Source of the DNA: Sediminibacter sp. Hel_I_10
GTDB taxonomy: Bacteria > Bacteroidota > Bacteroidia > Flavobacteriales > Flavobacteriaceae
Direction of reading: 5' to 3'
Length of the DNA: 64,000 bases
Assembly (NCBI RefSeq): GCF_000688335.1
Contig: NZ_JHZX01000001.1
Span: forward strand, 1,240,001-1,304,000
The position numbers were made by a program, and so were the translations under genes. Below, piece by piece: positions 55,350 to 63,503 of this stretch. Every line of letters starts with the position of its first letter. The stretch's first letter is position 1. A model generated the notes under the pieces. The model worked only from the letters and a program-made list of their open reading frames with translations. It had not been told where the DNA came from and made no database searches.

Positions 55350-56348
55350 TTAATCATTCAACATCCTCCAAAGTCGATCCTTCATCTCAACAATGCCTTT
55401 TTGAGCCACCGATGAGATGAACATATAATCTATAGGAAGCGTTTTATCTAATTCCTTTTTGAGCATGACTTGAAGCTCCTCATCGAGCAAATCACTTTTA
55501 GAGATGGCAATCATACGTTCTTTATCCAACATTTCAGGATTGTAACGTTTCAACTCATCCAATAATATATCGTATTGCTCTCGGATATCCTTAGCATCTG
55601 CAGGAATTAAGAACAGTAAGATCGAATTACGCTCAATATGTCTCAAAAAGTAATGGCCTAAGCCTTTCCCTTCTGCAGCGCCTTCAATAATACCGGGAAT
55701 ATCTGCCATAACAAAGGTCTGAAAGTCTCGATATTCCACAATCCCCAAATTAGGTTTTAAGGTTGTAAATTCATAATCAGCAATTTTAGGTTTTGCTGCG
55801 GTAATCACAGAAAGCAAGGTCGATTTACCTGCGTTTGGAAAGCCTACCAAGCCCACATCTGCCAAAATCTTAAGCTCAATGGTGATGTCCCGTTCTTCTA
55901 GAGATTCGCCCGGTTGTGCGTAACGAGGTGTTTGATTTGTAGAACTTTTAAAATGCCAGTTCCCAAGACCTCCACGACCGCCTTGCACTACAATTTTTTC
56001 TTCTTGATCTTCGGTAATTTCAAAAAGCACCTCATCAGTATCCGAGTCTTTTACAACCGTTCCCAAAGGCACATCTAAATATTCATCTTGACCATCGGCT
56101 CCAGAACTCCTACTTTTACTGCCATGCTCTCCATGACCTGCTCTAGCGTGACGCTTAAACTTTAAATGCAGAAGTGTCCAGAGGTTTGCATTTCCGCGTA
56201 AAATCACGTGACCACCACGACCACCGTCACCGCCATCTGGACCGCCTTTTTCAATAAATTTCTCGCGATGCAAATGCGCAGAACCTTGACCTCCCTTTCC
56301 GGAAGATACATGCATTTTTACGTAGTCAACGAAATTACCTTCTGTCAT
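55350..56348 (-). CDS. obgE: GTPase ObgE/CgtA
   Basis: 332 residues from the ATG at 56348 ([20 protein letters not shown]); five upstream codons are open but not family-like. Gly-rich OBG domain to about residue 158 ([20 protein letters not shown]), then the G domain: [20 protein letters not shown] (P-loop), [20 protein letters not shown], and SKSDLLDEE (G4). The C-terminal Obg extension of E. coli is missing, as in Bacteroidota generally. Acts in ribosome assembly and stress control. It follows the hpt-adk gene by 67 nt and may be co-transcribed. Confidence 0.94.
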   Translation of the reverse strand: MTEGNFVDYVKMHVSSGKGGQGSAHLHREKFIEKGGPDGGDGGRGGHVILRGNANLWTLLHLKFKRHARAGHGEHGSKSRSSGADGQDEYLDVPLGTVVKDSDTDEVLFEITEDQEEKIVVQGGRGGLGNWHFKSSTNQTPRYAQPGESLEERDITIELKILADVGLVGFPNAGKSTLLSVITAAKPKIADYEFTTLKPNLGIVEYRDFQTFVMADIPGIIEGAAEGKGLGHYFLRHIERNSILLFLIPADAKDIREQYDILLDELKRYNPEMLDKERMIAISKSDLLDEELQVMLKKELDKTLPIDYMFISSVAQKGIVEMKDRLWRMLND

Positions 56349-56415
56349 GATCATTTTCCGCAAGAGCGGAACTATTTTTAATTATTAAATCTAGTTGTTA
56401 AAGGTAATGAGGCTA

Positions 56416-57525
56416 TTATAGCTTATCAATTTCCTTACTCAACCGCTCGGTGATTTCATCGATGTTGCCAACACCATCTACACCGTAATATTTATTTTGA
56501 GCAGCATAGTACTCTTTAAGCACTGCTGTTTTTTTGTAATATTCTGTAATACGATTTCTGATGATACTTTCATCGGCATCATCTTTTCTACCGCTTGTTT
56601 TTCCTCGTTCTAGAAGTCTTTTGACTAAAATTTCGTCATTAACTTCTAAGGCAATCATCGCGTCAATCTGCGAATCTTTCTCATTCATCAAATTATCCAA
56701 AGCTTCAGCTTGGGCATTGGTTCTTGGAAAACCATCAAAGATAAAGCCATTTGCTCCAGCATTTTTTTCAACCTCAGCGTTAAGCATGTCAATAGTGACT
56801 TGATCTGGCACCAATTCTCCTTTATCCATATAAGACTTAGCGAGCATGCCCAAAGCGGTTTCATTTTTTATATTGAATCTAAAAACATCTCCTGTTGAGA
56901 TATGTACCAGATTGTATTTTTCTTTTAAATAATTGGCTTGGGTCCCCTTGCCAGCACCTGGAGGGCCAAAAAGCACGATATTGGTCATGTGTTGTGTTGA
57001 TTTTAGTTGATATATTTCAGGCAGATCGCGTCCCAATCCGTCGTAATCCAAACCATACCCCACTATAAATTTGTTAGGAATTTCCATCCCTACATAATGC
57101 AATTTATAATCTTTTTTATAGGCTTCTGGCTTAAAAAATAAGGTCGCAATCTTTAGGGCCTTCACGTTTTCATTTTTAAAAATACGGTAGACTTCCCCTA
57201 AGGTGTTTCCAGAATCGATAATATCTTCAAGAATAACAACCGTTCTTCCAGATAAATCCTGAGTAAGACCAATAAGTCGGTGAATGTCCTCCGTAGATTT
57301 CAACCCTTCATAAGATGCCAACTTAATAAAAGTGACCTCACACGGTTTTGGGTATTTTTTTACAAAATCGCTCACAAACATAAAAGACCCGTTCAATATC
57401 CCTATAAACACAGGAACTTCATCACTCAAGTCCATTGAAATCTCATGAGCCATACGCTCTATGCATGCTTCAATGGCAGATTGCTCAATAAAGGGCTTAA
57501 ACTCTAAATCGTGTAGCTTAATCAC
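56416..57525 (-). CDS. Fused hypoxanthine phosphoribosyltransferase-adenylate kinase
   Basis: 369 residues from the GTG at 57525 (product MIKLHDLEFKPFIEQ, the normal Hpt start). The ATG at 57558 lies in a -7 box (57548-57555) and is less likely. Residues 1-178 are Hpt: VPVFIGILNGSFMFVSDFV, then VVILEDIIDSGNTLGEVYRI (PRPP loop) and LDYDGLGRDLPEIYQLK. After the linker STQH comes a complete adenylate kinase from an internal Met (56988): NIVLFGPPGAGKGTQANYL, DGFPRTNAQAEAL, LLERGKTSGRKDDADESI. Both active sites look intact; it would convert hypoxanthine or guanine to IMP/GMP and balance AMP, ADP and ATP. Free Adk made from the internal Met is possible. Confidence 0.88.
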   Translation of the reverse strand: MIKLHDLEFKPFIEQSAIEACIERMAHEISMDLSDEVPVFIGILNGSFMFVSDFVKKYPKPCEVTFIKLASYEGLKSTEDIHRLIGLTQDLSGRTVVILEDIIDSGNTLGEVYRIFKNENVKALKIATLFFKPEAYKKDYKLHYVGMEIPNKFIVGYGLDYDGLGRDLPEIYQLKSTQHMTNIVLFGPPGAGKGTQANYLKEKYNLVHISTGDVFRFNIKNETALGMLAKSYMDKGELVPDQVTIDMLNAEVEKNAGANGFIFDGFPRTNAQAEALDNLMNEKDSQIDAMIALEVNDEILVKRLLERGKTSGRKDDADESIIRNRITEYYKKTAVLKEYYAAQNKYYGVDGVGNIDEITERLSKEIDKL

Positions 57526-57547
57526 TTGTTTTTGATTTTGGAAAAAA

Positions 57548-57555
57548 CAAAGATA
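57548..57555 (-). promoter_or_regulatory. -7 box of hpt-adk
   Basis: TATCTTTG on the minus strand, full match, overlapping the codons after the alternative ATG at 57558 and 22 nt before the GTG at 57525. No -33 TTG at a regular distance. Confidence 0.45.
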
Positions 57556-57619
57556 CATATTTGATTCACGTTTGTCGATTTTCGATTTGTGATTTTAGAA
57601 TATTGTTATGTGATTAGCT

Positions 57620-57627
57620 TATTTTTG
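57620..57627 (+). promoter_or_regulatory. Possible -7 box of purK
   Basis: TATTTTTG matches TAnnTTTG, 86 nt before the purK ATG; the nearest upstream TTG is at 14 nt. Confidence 0.35.
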
Positions 57628-57713
57628 TTTTATCATAATATCCATCAGTAGCGGTGCGGTATTTTAAATTTACATTCCTGAATTGAAAGGAGAAATTCTT
57701 GAAACCTTTAAAA

Positions 57714-58871
57714 ATGACAAATTACTTTTCCTCAGATTTTAAACTCGGTATTCTAGGCGGTGGACAGTTGGGCAAGATGATGCTTTACAACACTCGAAAG
57801 TTTGACATTACCACTTACGTTATGGATGCCAATGATGAAGCACCATGCCGGATTGCCTGTGACAAATTTGAAAAAGGAGACTTAATGGACTATGATGCTG
57901 TATACAACTTCGGAAAGCAGGTAGACCTTTTAACCTTTGAAATTGAAAACGTCAATGTAGACGCCTTAGAACAATTGGAAAAAGAAGGACTAAAGGTCTA
58001 CCCTTCTTCAAAAACATTAAGAACCATCCAGAATAAAGCGACCCAAAAATTATTTTATAAAGACCATGGGATCCCAACATCGGCCTTTACGCGTTTTGCT
58101 TACTTATCTGAAATTGAAGATGCCATCACTAATGGCGGACTCCAGTTTCCGTTTGTATGGAAAGCAGCTCAATTTGGCTATGATGGTAATGGCGTGAAGA
58201 TGGTTCGAAAAATTGAGGATTTAAAAGATTTACCTAAAGGCGAATGTATTGCCGAAGAGTTGATTCCTTTTAAAAATGAGTTGGCGGTAATTGTTGCTCG
58301 AAATAAAAACGGCGAGGTAAAAGCCTATCCCGTTGTAGAAATGGAATTTCATCCTGAAGCCAATCAAGTAGAATATGTTATTTGTCCCGCCAGAATAAGT
58401 GATGCTGTTGCCGAAAAGGCCAAAGCTACAGCCTTAGCAGTTTCCGAAGCATTTGATCATGTGGGATTATTGGCAGTAGAGATGTTCCAAACCGAGAATG
58501 ACGACATCCTCATCAATGAAGTGGCTCCAAGACCTCATAACTCAGGTCATCAAACTATTGAGGCCAGTTATACCTCCCAATTTGAGCAACATATAAGAGC
58601 GATTTTAAATCTCCCTTTGGGAAGAACAGACAGCAAAGTTGGTGGTATAATGGTAAATCTGGTAGGTGCCGAAGGTCATACTGGCAATGTGGTCTACAAA
58701 CATATTGCTGAAATTATGTCATTAGAAGGTGTCACCCCTCATATCTACGGAAAAAAACAAACACGACCATTTCGAAAAATGGGACATGTTACCATAGTTA
58801 ATGAAGACATTGACAAAGCTAGACGTGTGGCAGAACAAGTAAAAAACACTATTGAGGTCATTAGCGAATAA
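57714..58871 (+). CDS. purK: 5-(carboxyamino)imidazole ribonucleotide synthase
   Basis: 385 residues from the ATG at 57714 (MTNYFSSDFKLGILGGGQLG); a TTG 15 nt upstream is in frame but unneeded. ATP-grasp enzyme: GGGQLGKMM, FPFVWKAAQFGYDGNGVKMV, CIAEELIPFKNELAVIVARN, and NEVAPRPHNSGHQTIEASYT with the Mg ligands. Converts AIR, ATP and bicarbonate to N5-CAIR in purine synthesis. purE follows after 87 nt. Confidence 0.95.
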   Translation: MTNYFSSDFKLGILGGGQLGKMMLYNTRKFDITTYVMDANDEAPCRIACDKFEKGDLMDYDAVYNFGKQVDLLTFEIENVNVDALEQLEKEGLKVYPSSKTLRTIQNKATQKLFYKDHGIPTSAFTRFAYLSEIEDAITNGGLQFPFVWKAAQFGYDGNGVKMVRKIEDLKDLPKGECIAEELIPFKNELAVIVARNKNGEVKAYPVVEMEFHPEANQVEYVICPARISDAVAEKAKATALAVSEAFDHVGLLAVEMFQTENDDILINEVAPRPHNSGHQTIEASYTSQFEQHIRAILNLPLGRTDSKVGGIMVNLVGAEGHTGNVVYKHIAEIMSLEGVTPHIYGKKQTRPFRKMGHVTIVNEDIDKARRVAEQVKNTIEVISE

Positions 58872-58958
58872 CGTAATGATGATGTATTGCTAATGAAGTA
58901 AACCGCATTAAAATAATTATATTTCAAAAAAAGATCTTCAATCTAATATATAAAACAC

Positions 58959-59441
58959 ATGAGTAAAGTCGCAATAATTATGGGAAGCAAAAGTGACCTT
59001 CCCGTCATGCAAGACGCTATAGATATCTTAAAGGAGTTTCAAATTGAAGTAGAGGTTGATATTGTTTCGGCGCACAGAACTCCAGAAAAACTGTTTGACT
59101 TTAGTAAAAACGCACACTTGCGAGGCATTTCAGTCATCATTGCTGGCGCTGGTGGTGCCGCACATTTACCGGGCATGGTCGCCTCTTTATCACCGCTACC
59201 TATTATTGGTGTTCCCGTAAAAAGCAGTAACTCTATTGATGGCTGGGACTCGGTATTGTCCATTTTACAAATGCCTGGCGGCGTTCCGGTGGCAACCGTG
59301 GCTTTAAATGGCGCCAAAAATGCAGGAATTTTAGCCGCCCAAATTTTAGGCTGTTCAAATCCCGAAATTTTAAAAACCATTCAGGACTATAAAGAAGGCC
59401 TAAAAGTAAAAGTTATCGAATCTTCAAAAGATCTCAAATAA
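58959..59441 (+). CDS. purE: N5-CAIR mutase
   Basis: 160 residues. VAIIMGSKSDLPVMQDAIDI (catalytic Ser and Asp), VSAHRTPEKLFDF with the catalytic His region, IIAGAGGAAHLPGMVASLSP and GVPVKSSNSIDGWDSVLSIL. Class I PurE: it moves the carboxylate of N5-CAIR to give CAIR. Works directly after PurK, its upstream neighbour. A strong terminator follows 0 nt past the stop. Confidence 0.95.
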   Translation: MSKVAIIMGSKSDLPVMQDAIDILKEFQIEVEVDIVSAHRTPEKLFDFSKNAHLRGISVIIAGAGGAAHLPGMVASLSPLPIIGVPVKSSNSIDGWDSVLSILQMPGGVPVATVALNGAKNAGILAAQILGCSNPEILKTIQDYKEGLKVKVIESSKDLK

Positions 59442-59468
59442 AAAACCCCGATTTTACTCGGGGTTTTT
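59441..59468 (+). terminator. Intrinsic terminator of purK-purE
   Basis: AAAAACCCCGA (59441-59451) and TCGGGGTTTTT (59458-59468) pair perfectly over 11 bp with a 6-nt loop. Confidence 0.88.
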
Positions 59469-59601
59469 CTGCTATTAATCAACCTTCAAGGTAGTTATTC
59501 ACTAACCACAATGAAAACGGCAAGGTATTGATTAATTGACGATTATGATCACAACGTTTCGTTAATCTTATACATAACACAGATAAAATTTAACATCTAT
59601 T

Positions 59602-61638
59602 ATGAACATCCTTAATACTACATTCAACACACCATATCATACCGCACCTTTCTCGAAAATTAGTAATGAAGATTATCTTCCGGCATTTTTAAAAGGCATT
59701 AAAAAAGCCAAGGCAGAAATAGACGACATCACCTCAAACGAAGAAGCACCTAATTTTAAAAATACCATTGAAGCTTTAGATTTTTCTGGGGAAGAATTAG
59801 ACCGGTTATCCAGCATTTTCTTTAATTTGAATAGTGCAGAAACTAACGAGGAAATTCAAAAAATAGCACAAGAGGTATCTCCTTTGCTTTCAGAATTTAG
59901 CAATGATATTACCCTTAATGAAGAGTTATTCAAACGTGTGAAAGCTGTTTACCAACAAAGGGGCACACTAGATTTATCTACAGAACAAAAAACGCTACTC
60001 GATAAAAAATATAAAGGATTTTCTAGAAATGGTGCAAACCTTTCCGAAGACAAAAAGAACCAACTTAGAGACATTGACAAAAAATTGAGCCAATTGAAAC
60101 TAAAATTTGGCGAAAATGTTTTAGCTGAAACCAATGCCTTTGAAATGCATTTAACCAATGAAGATGATGTTTCTGGCTTACCCGAAGGCGCTAAAGAAGC
60201 CGCTCAACAATTGGCAGAAGCCAAAGGTAAGGAAGGCTGGATTGTGACCCTACAATACCCCAGCTACATCCCGTTTATGACCTATGCAGACAACAGGGAA
60301 TTACGTAAAAAATTAGCCATAGCATCTGGAGCTAAAGCCTTTAAGGGTAACGAGTTTGACAACCAACAACATGTTTTGGACATTGCTAAATTACGTTACG
60401 AACGTGCCAATCTCTTAGGCTATAAAACCCACGCCCATTTTGTTTTGGAAGAACGCATGGCAAAAACACCAGAAAAGGTTGAGCATTTCTTAAATGAACT
60501 TTTAGAAAAAGCCAAACCAGCCGCAGAAGACGAATTTAAAAATCTAGAACACTTTGCAAAGGAGCTGGATGGCATTAACCAACTTCAAAAATGGGATAAC
60601 GCTTACTATTCTGAAAAATTAAAACAAAAATTATTCAATCTTGATGATGAACAGCTAAAACCTTATTTCAAATTAGAGAACGTTATCGACGGTGCTTTTA
60701 CAATTGCGGAACGGCTTTACGATTTAAAATTTGAACAAGTCAACAACGTCGATACATACCACGAAGAGGTTTTAACCTATAAAGTTACAGATACCAAAGG
60801 TGATTTAGTTTCTATATTTTACGCAGATTTCTTTCCTAGAGAAGGCAAACGCAATGGCGCTTGGATGACCGTTTACAAGCCTCAGTATATAAAAAATGAG
60901 GTTAATGACCGTCCGCACATTTCTATAGTTTGCAATTTCACCAAACCAACAAAAACAAAACCATCCCTACTAACGTTTAATGAGGTCACCACACTTTTTC
61001 ATGAGTTTGGGCATGCTTTACACGGGATGCTAGCCAATACGACCTACCCGAGCCTTTCTGGCACCAGTGTGTTTTGGGATTTTGTAGAATTACCAAGCCA
61101 AGTTCTAGAAAATTGGTGTTACCAAAAAGAAGCCTTAGAACTTTTTGCTACCCATTATGAAACCGGAGAAGTGATCCCCATGGCGTTGATTGAAAAAATA
61201 AAAGCGTCAGCGACCTTTCACGAAGGGATGCAGACCTTAAGACAACTTAGTTTCGGACTTCTGGATATGAGCTGGCACGGACAAGACCCAACCTATATCA
61301 AAGACGTAAAAGCTCATGAACTTGAAGCCTTTGAAGGCACTAAACTTTATCCTGACGTTAAAAACAACTGTATGAGCACGTCATTTTCACACATTTTCCA
61401 GGGAGGTTACAGCTCTGGCTACTACAGCTATAAATGGGCCGAAGTATTAGATGCTGATGCTTTTGAGTACTTTATGGAAAAAGGCGTTTTCAATAAAGAC
61501 GTTGCGAAAAAATTTAAGGACAATGTCTTATCCCAAGGAGGTGTTGAGGACCCAATGGTACTTTACAAACGTTTTAGAGGAAAAGAGCCAAGACCAGATG
61601 CCTTGTTAAAACGTGCGGGATTGATTGCTAAAAAATAG
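59602..61638 (+). CDS. M3 family oligopeptidase (Dcp/PrlC-like)
   Basis: 678 residues, no signal peptide, so probably cytosolic. Zinc motif FHEFGHALH with His467, Glu468 and His471; SGTSVFWDFVELPSQVLENW supplies the third ligand Glu, and FSHIFQGGYSSGYYSYKWAE is the substrate-binding signature of the Dcp/oligopeptidase A group. YPSYIPFMTYADNRELRKKL is also family text. Degrades short peptides. Whether it is a dipeptidyl carboxypeptidase or an endo-oligopeptidase cannot be decided by eye. Confidence 0.9.
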   Translation: MNILNTTFNTPYHTAPFSKISNEDYLPAFLKGIKKAKAEIDDITSNEEAPNFKNTIEALDFSGEELDRLSSIFFNLNSAETNEEIQKIAQEVSPLLSEFSNDITLNEELFKRVKAVYQQRGTLDLSTEQKTLLDKKYKGFSRNGANLSEDKKNQLRDIDKKLSQLKLKFGENVLAETNAFEMHLTNEDDVSGLPEGAKEAAQQLAEAKGKEGWIVTLQYPSYIPFMTYADNRELRKKLAIASGAKAFKGNEFDNQQHVLDIAKLRYERANLLGYKTHAHFVLEERMAKTPEKVEHFLNELLEKAKPAAEDEFKNLEHFAKELDGINQLQKWDNAYYSEKLKQKLFNLDDEQLKPYFKLENVIDGAFTIAERLYDLKFEQVNNVDTYHEEVLTYKVTDTKGDLVSIFYADFFPREGKRNGAWMTVYKPQYIKNEVNDRPHISIVCNFTKPTKTKPSLLTFNEVTTLFHEFGHALHGMLANTTYPSLSGTSVFWDFVELPSQVLENWCYQKEALELFATHYETGEVIPMALIEKIKASATFHEGMQTLRQLSFGLLDMSWHGQDPTYIKDVKAHELEAFEGTKLYPDVKNNCMSTSFSHIFQGGYSSGYYSYKWAEVLDADAFEYFMEKGVFNKDVAKKFKDNVLSQGGVEDPMVLYKRFRGKEPRPDALLKRAGLIAKK

Positions 61639-61662
61639 TATTTATCTCTTAATGGATTATAT

Positions 61663-61697
61663 AAAAGAGCGACATTCACAAAATGTCGCTCTTTTGC
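61663..61697 (+). terminator. Intrinsic terminator after the M3 peptidase
   Basis: AAAAGAGCGACATT (61663-61676) pairs with AATGTCGCTCTTTT (61682-61695), 14 bp, loop 5 nt. Confidence 0.87.
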
Positions 61698-61767
61698 TTT
61701 TTGAAAATTAGTGTTTTTAAAAGGTGAAAAAACGTCTAGAAATAAAGAAAGTCATCCTTTTTAAAAA

Positions 61768-61797
61768 TTAAACTTTCAATAATTATTGAAAGTTTAA
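61768..61797 (+). promoter_or_regulatory. 30-bp perfect palindrome, likely GbsR operator 1
   Basis: TTAAACTTTCAATAA and its exact inverted copy TTATTGAAAGTTTAA are adjacent at 61768-61797. The core CTTTCA-8 nt-TGAAAG recurs at 62339-62358 before the downstream genes. It covers the -33 region of the regulator's promoter. Confidence 0.65.
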
Positions 61798-61814
61798 AAT
61801 ATTTTATATATTTG
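61786..61814 (+). promoter_or_regulatory. gbsR-like gene promoter, leaderless arrangement
   Basis: TTG (61786-61788), 18-nt spacer, TATATTTG (61807-61814), full match. The -33 element lies inside the palindrome; the -7 box ends 4 nt before the ATG at 61819. Confidence 0.65.
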
Positions 61815-61818
61815 AAGT

Positions 61819-62322
61819 ATGAATTACGAAGAAGCCAAAACAAAATTTGTGAGTACCTGGGGAAGCCTTGGTACACTTTGGGGCATTAATAAAGCCATGG
61901 CACAAATTCAGGCATTACTTTTTATCTCAACCCAACCGCTCTCTATGGAAGATATTATGGCGGAACTACAAATTTCCAGAGGGAACACCAGTATGAATCT
62001 CAGACAGCTTATGGACTGGGGCATCGTTACCAAAGAGATTATCCCAGGTGAACGCAAAGAGTTTTTTACAACCGAAAAAGACGTGCAAGAGTTGGCAAGA
62101 GTTATCGCGAAAGAACGTAGCCGAAGAGAAATTAAACCTGTGATTAAAGTGCTCAATGAAGTCTCTTCAATTAAAGATGATGGCACCGAAAAAACGAAGG
62201 AGCTGATCAAGCAAACCAAAGCGCTTCATGATTTGACAGAAACGGCAGATGCTATGATCAACAAATTGGTCAATCAAAAGCAAAACTGGATTACCAAATC
62301 TTTATTGAAACTAATAAGCTAA
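61819..62322 (+). CDS. GbsR/MarR family transcriptional regulator
   Basis: 167 residues. AKTKFVSTWGSLGTLWGINK at the start is the GbsR-type N-terminus. A winged helix domain follows: AQIQALLFISTQPLSMEDIM and AELQISRGNTSMNLRQLMDW (recognition helix), then GIVTKEIIPGERKEFFTTEK (wing). A long C-terminal helical region (about 100-160) should mediate dimerisation. Its promoter is overlapped by a 30-bp palindrome whose core is repeated before the next gene, which indicates autoregulation and control of the genes downstream. The ligand is unknown. Confidence 0.87.
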   Translation: MNYEEAKTKFVSTWGSLGTLWGINKAMAQIQALLFISTQPLSMEDIMAELQISRGNTSMNLRQLMDWGIVTKEIIPGERKEFFTTEKDVQELARVIAKERSRREIKPVIKVLNEVSSIKDDGTEKTKELIKQTKALHDLTETADAMINKLVNQKQNWITKSLLKLIS

Positions 62323-62338
62323 AAAAATTTATAACTTA

Positions 62339-62358
62339 CTTTCAATATTTTCTGAAAG
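62339..62358 (+). promoter_or_regulatory. Likely GbsR operator 2
   Basis: CTTTCA (62339-62344), 8 nt, TGAAAG (62353-62358), followed by TTTA as in operator 1. It lies between the regulator and the DoxX-like gene. No clear -7 box follows before 62387. Confidence 0.55.
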
Positions 62359-62386
62359 TTTAGTAATAACAAAATTAATTATAGAT

Positions 62387-62782
62387 ATGAATACACCCTC
62401 CAAAATTTCAAACTATTTGATAGCAAGTATTTGGTTAGTAAATGGACTACTATTTAAGATTTTTAATCTTGTCCCAAGACATCAAGAAATTGTAGCAGAA
62501 ATTTTAGGATCTAGTCATTCAACCGAAATAACATTTGCGATAGGAGTTTCAGAAATCTTAATGACCTTTTGGGTATTGAGCAATTATAAAGCAAAAATAA
62601 ACGCCATTTTACAGATATTAATAATCATGACAATGAACATCATAGAGTTCATTTTAGTTCCGGAACTTCTACTTTGGGGAAAATTCAATTTATTATTTGC
62701 ATCAATATTTAGCCTTTTTATATATCTCTCTTATTTCAAAACAACCTTTTTCAAACTAAAGTTCAATGATCAAATCTCTTAA
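62387..62782 (+). CDS. DoxX-like membrane protein
   Basis: 131 residues with four hydrophobic segments (about 9-28, 45-66, 70-90, 95-115). YLIASIWLVNGLLFKIFNLV with the charged RHQEIVAEIL following, and EITFAIGVSEILMTFWVLS, match the DoxX-like family. Inner membrane protein of unknown function. It starts 64 nt after the regulator, behind operator 2, and overlaps the next gene by 17 nt. Confidence 0.75.
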   Translation: MNTPSKISNYLIASIWLVNGLLFKIFNLVPRHQEIVAEILGSSHSTEITFAIGVSEILMTFWVLSNYKAKINAILQILIIMTMNIIEFILVPELLLWGKFNLLFASIFSLFIYLSYFKTTFFKLKFNDQIS

Positions 62783-63503
62783 AAACCATCCTTTTGCAGT
62801 TGAAGCTTTTTTTGATAGTTCAATTGTTTTAACCTTTGCTGTCCCTAAAAAACAATTAGAGAATCTCATCCCAGAATGCCTAGAATTAGATACTTATAAC
62901 AATGAATGGGCGTTTCTTGCTATGGCAATGGTCCAAACAAAAAATTTACGCCCCAAAGGTTTTCCGAAAATATTAGGCAATGATTTCTTTCTAATTGGCT
63001 ATCGCATCTTTGTTAAGTATTTAGACAAAAGAGGCAAACGCTTACGAGGTCTATACATCATAAAATCTGAAACCGATAAAATGAGTATGGCTCTTACTGG
63101 TAACATCTTTACACATTATAATTACACGCATACAGATATTTCGAAAAAAAAGAATGAGCAGTTAACCGAAATCATTTCAAAAAAATCAAACATCAATATC
63201 ACTTTAGACGACACCGAGAACCTAGCTCAACTTCCCAAAGATTCTCCTTTTCCTGATTGGAAAACAGCCAGAAAATACGCAGGCCCTCTCCCTTTTACCT
63301 TCACATACAATGCACAATCCAAAGAAGTTCTTATAATAGAAGGTGTTAGAAAAAACTGGAAACCAAAACCTATTAGCGTTCTAAATCATCAAATTGGTCA
63401 TTTGGATACTTTACAACTAAAAGACGCTGTCTTAGCAAACGCTTTTATTATAGAGAACATTCCATATTATTGGAAAAAAGGAAGAATCGAATCATGGAAA
63501 TAA
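62766..63503 (+). CDS. DUF2071 family protein (acetoacetate decarboxylase-like fold)
   Basis: 245 residues. HPFAVEAFFDSSIVLTFAVP, then LIPECLELDTYNNEWAFLAM, the middle FFLIGYRIFVKYLDKRGKRL and RGLYIIKSETDKMSMALTGN are the DUF2071 pattern; PFPDWKTARKYAGPLPFTFT is also typical. No signal peptide or membrane segment. The biochemical role is not known; related folds bind small keto acids. It overlaps the DoxX-like gene by 17 nt and the next gene by 10 nt, so the three are translated together. Confidence 0.75.
   Translation: MIKSLKNHPFAVEAFFDSSIVLTFAVPKKQLENLIPECLELDTYNNEWAFLAMAMVQTKNLRPKGFPKILGNDFFLIGYRIFVKYLDKRGKRLRGLYIIKSETDKMSMALTGNIFTHYNYTHTDISKKKNEQLTEIISKKSNINITLDDTENLAQLPKDSPFPDWKTARKYAGPLPFTFTYNAQSKEVLIIEGVRKNWKPKPISVLNHQIGHLDTLQLKDAVLANAFIIENIPYYWKKGRIESWK

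Noticed and set aside
59039-59380. 113-codon minus-strand ORF inside purE
   Set aside because: Antisense shadow produced by the codon pattern of purE.
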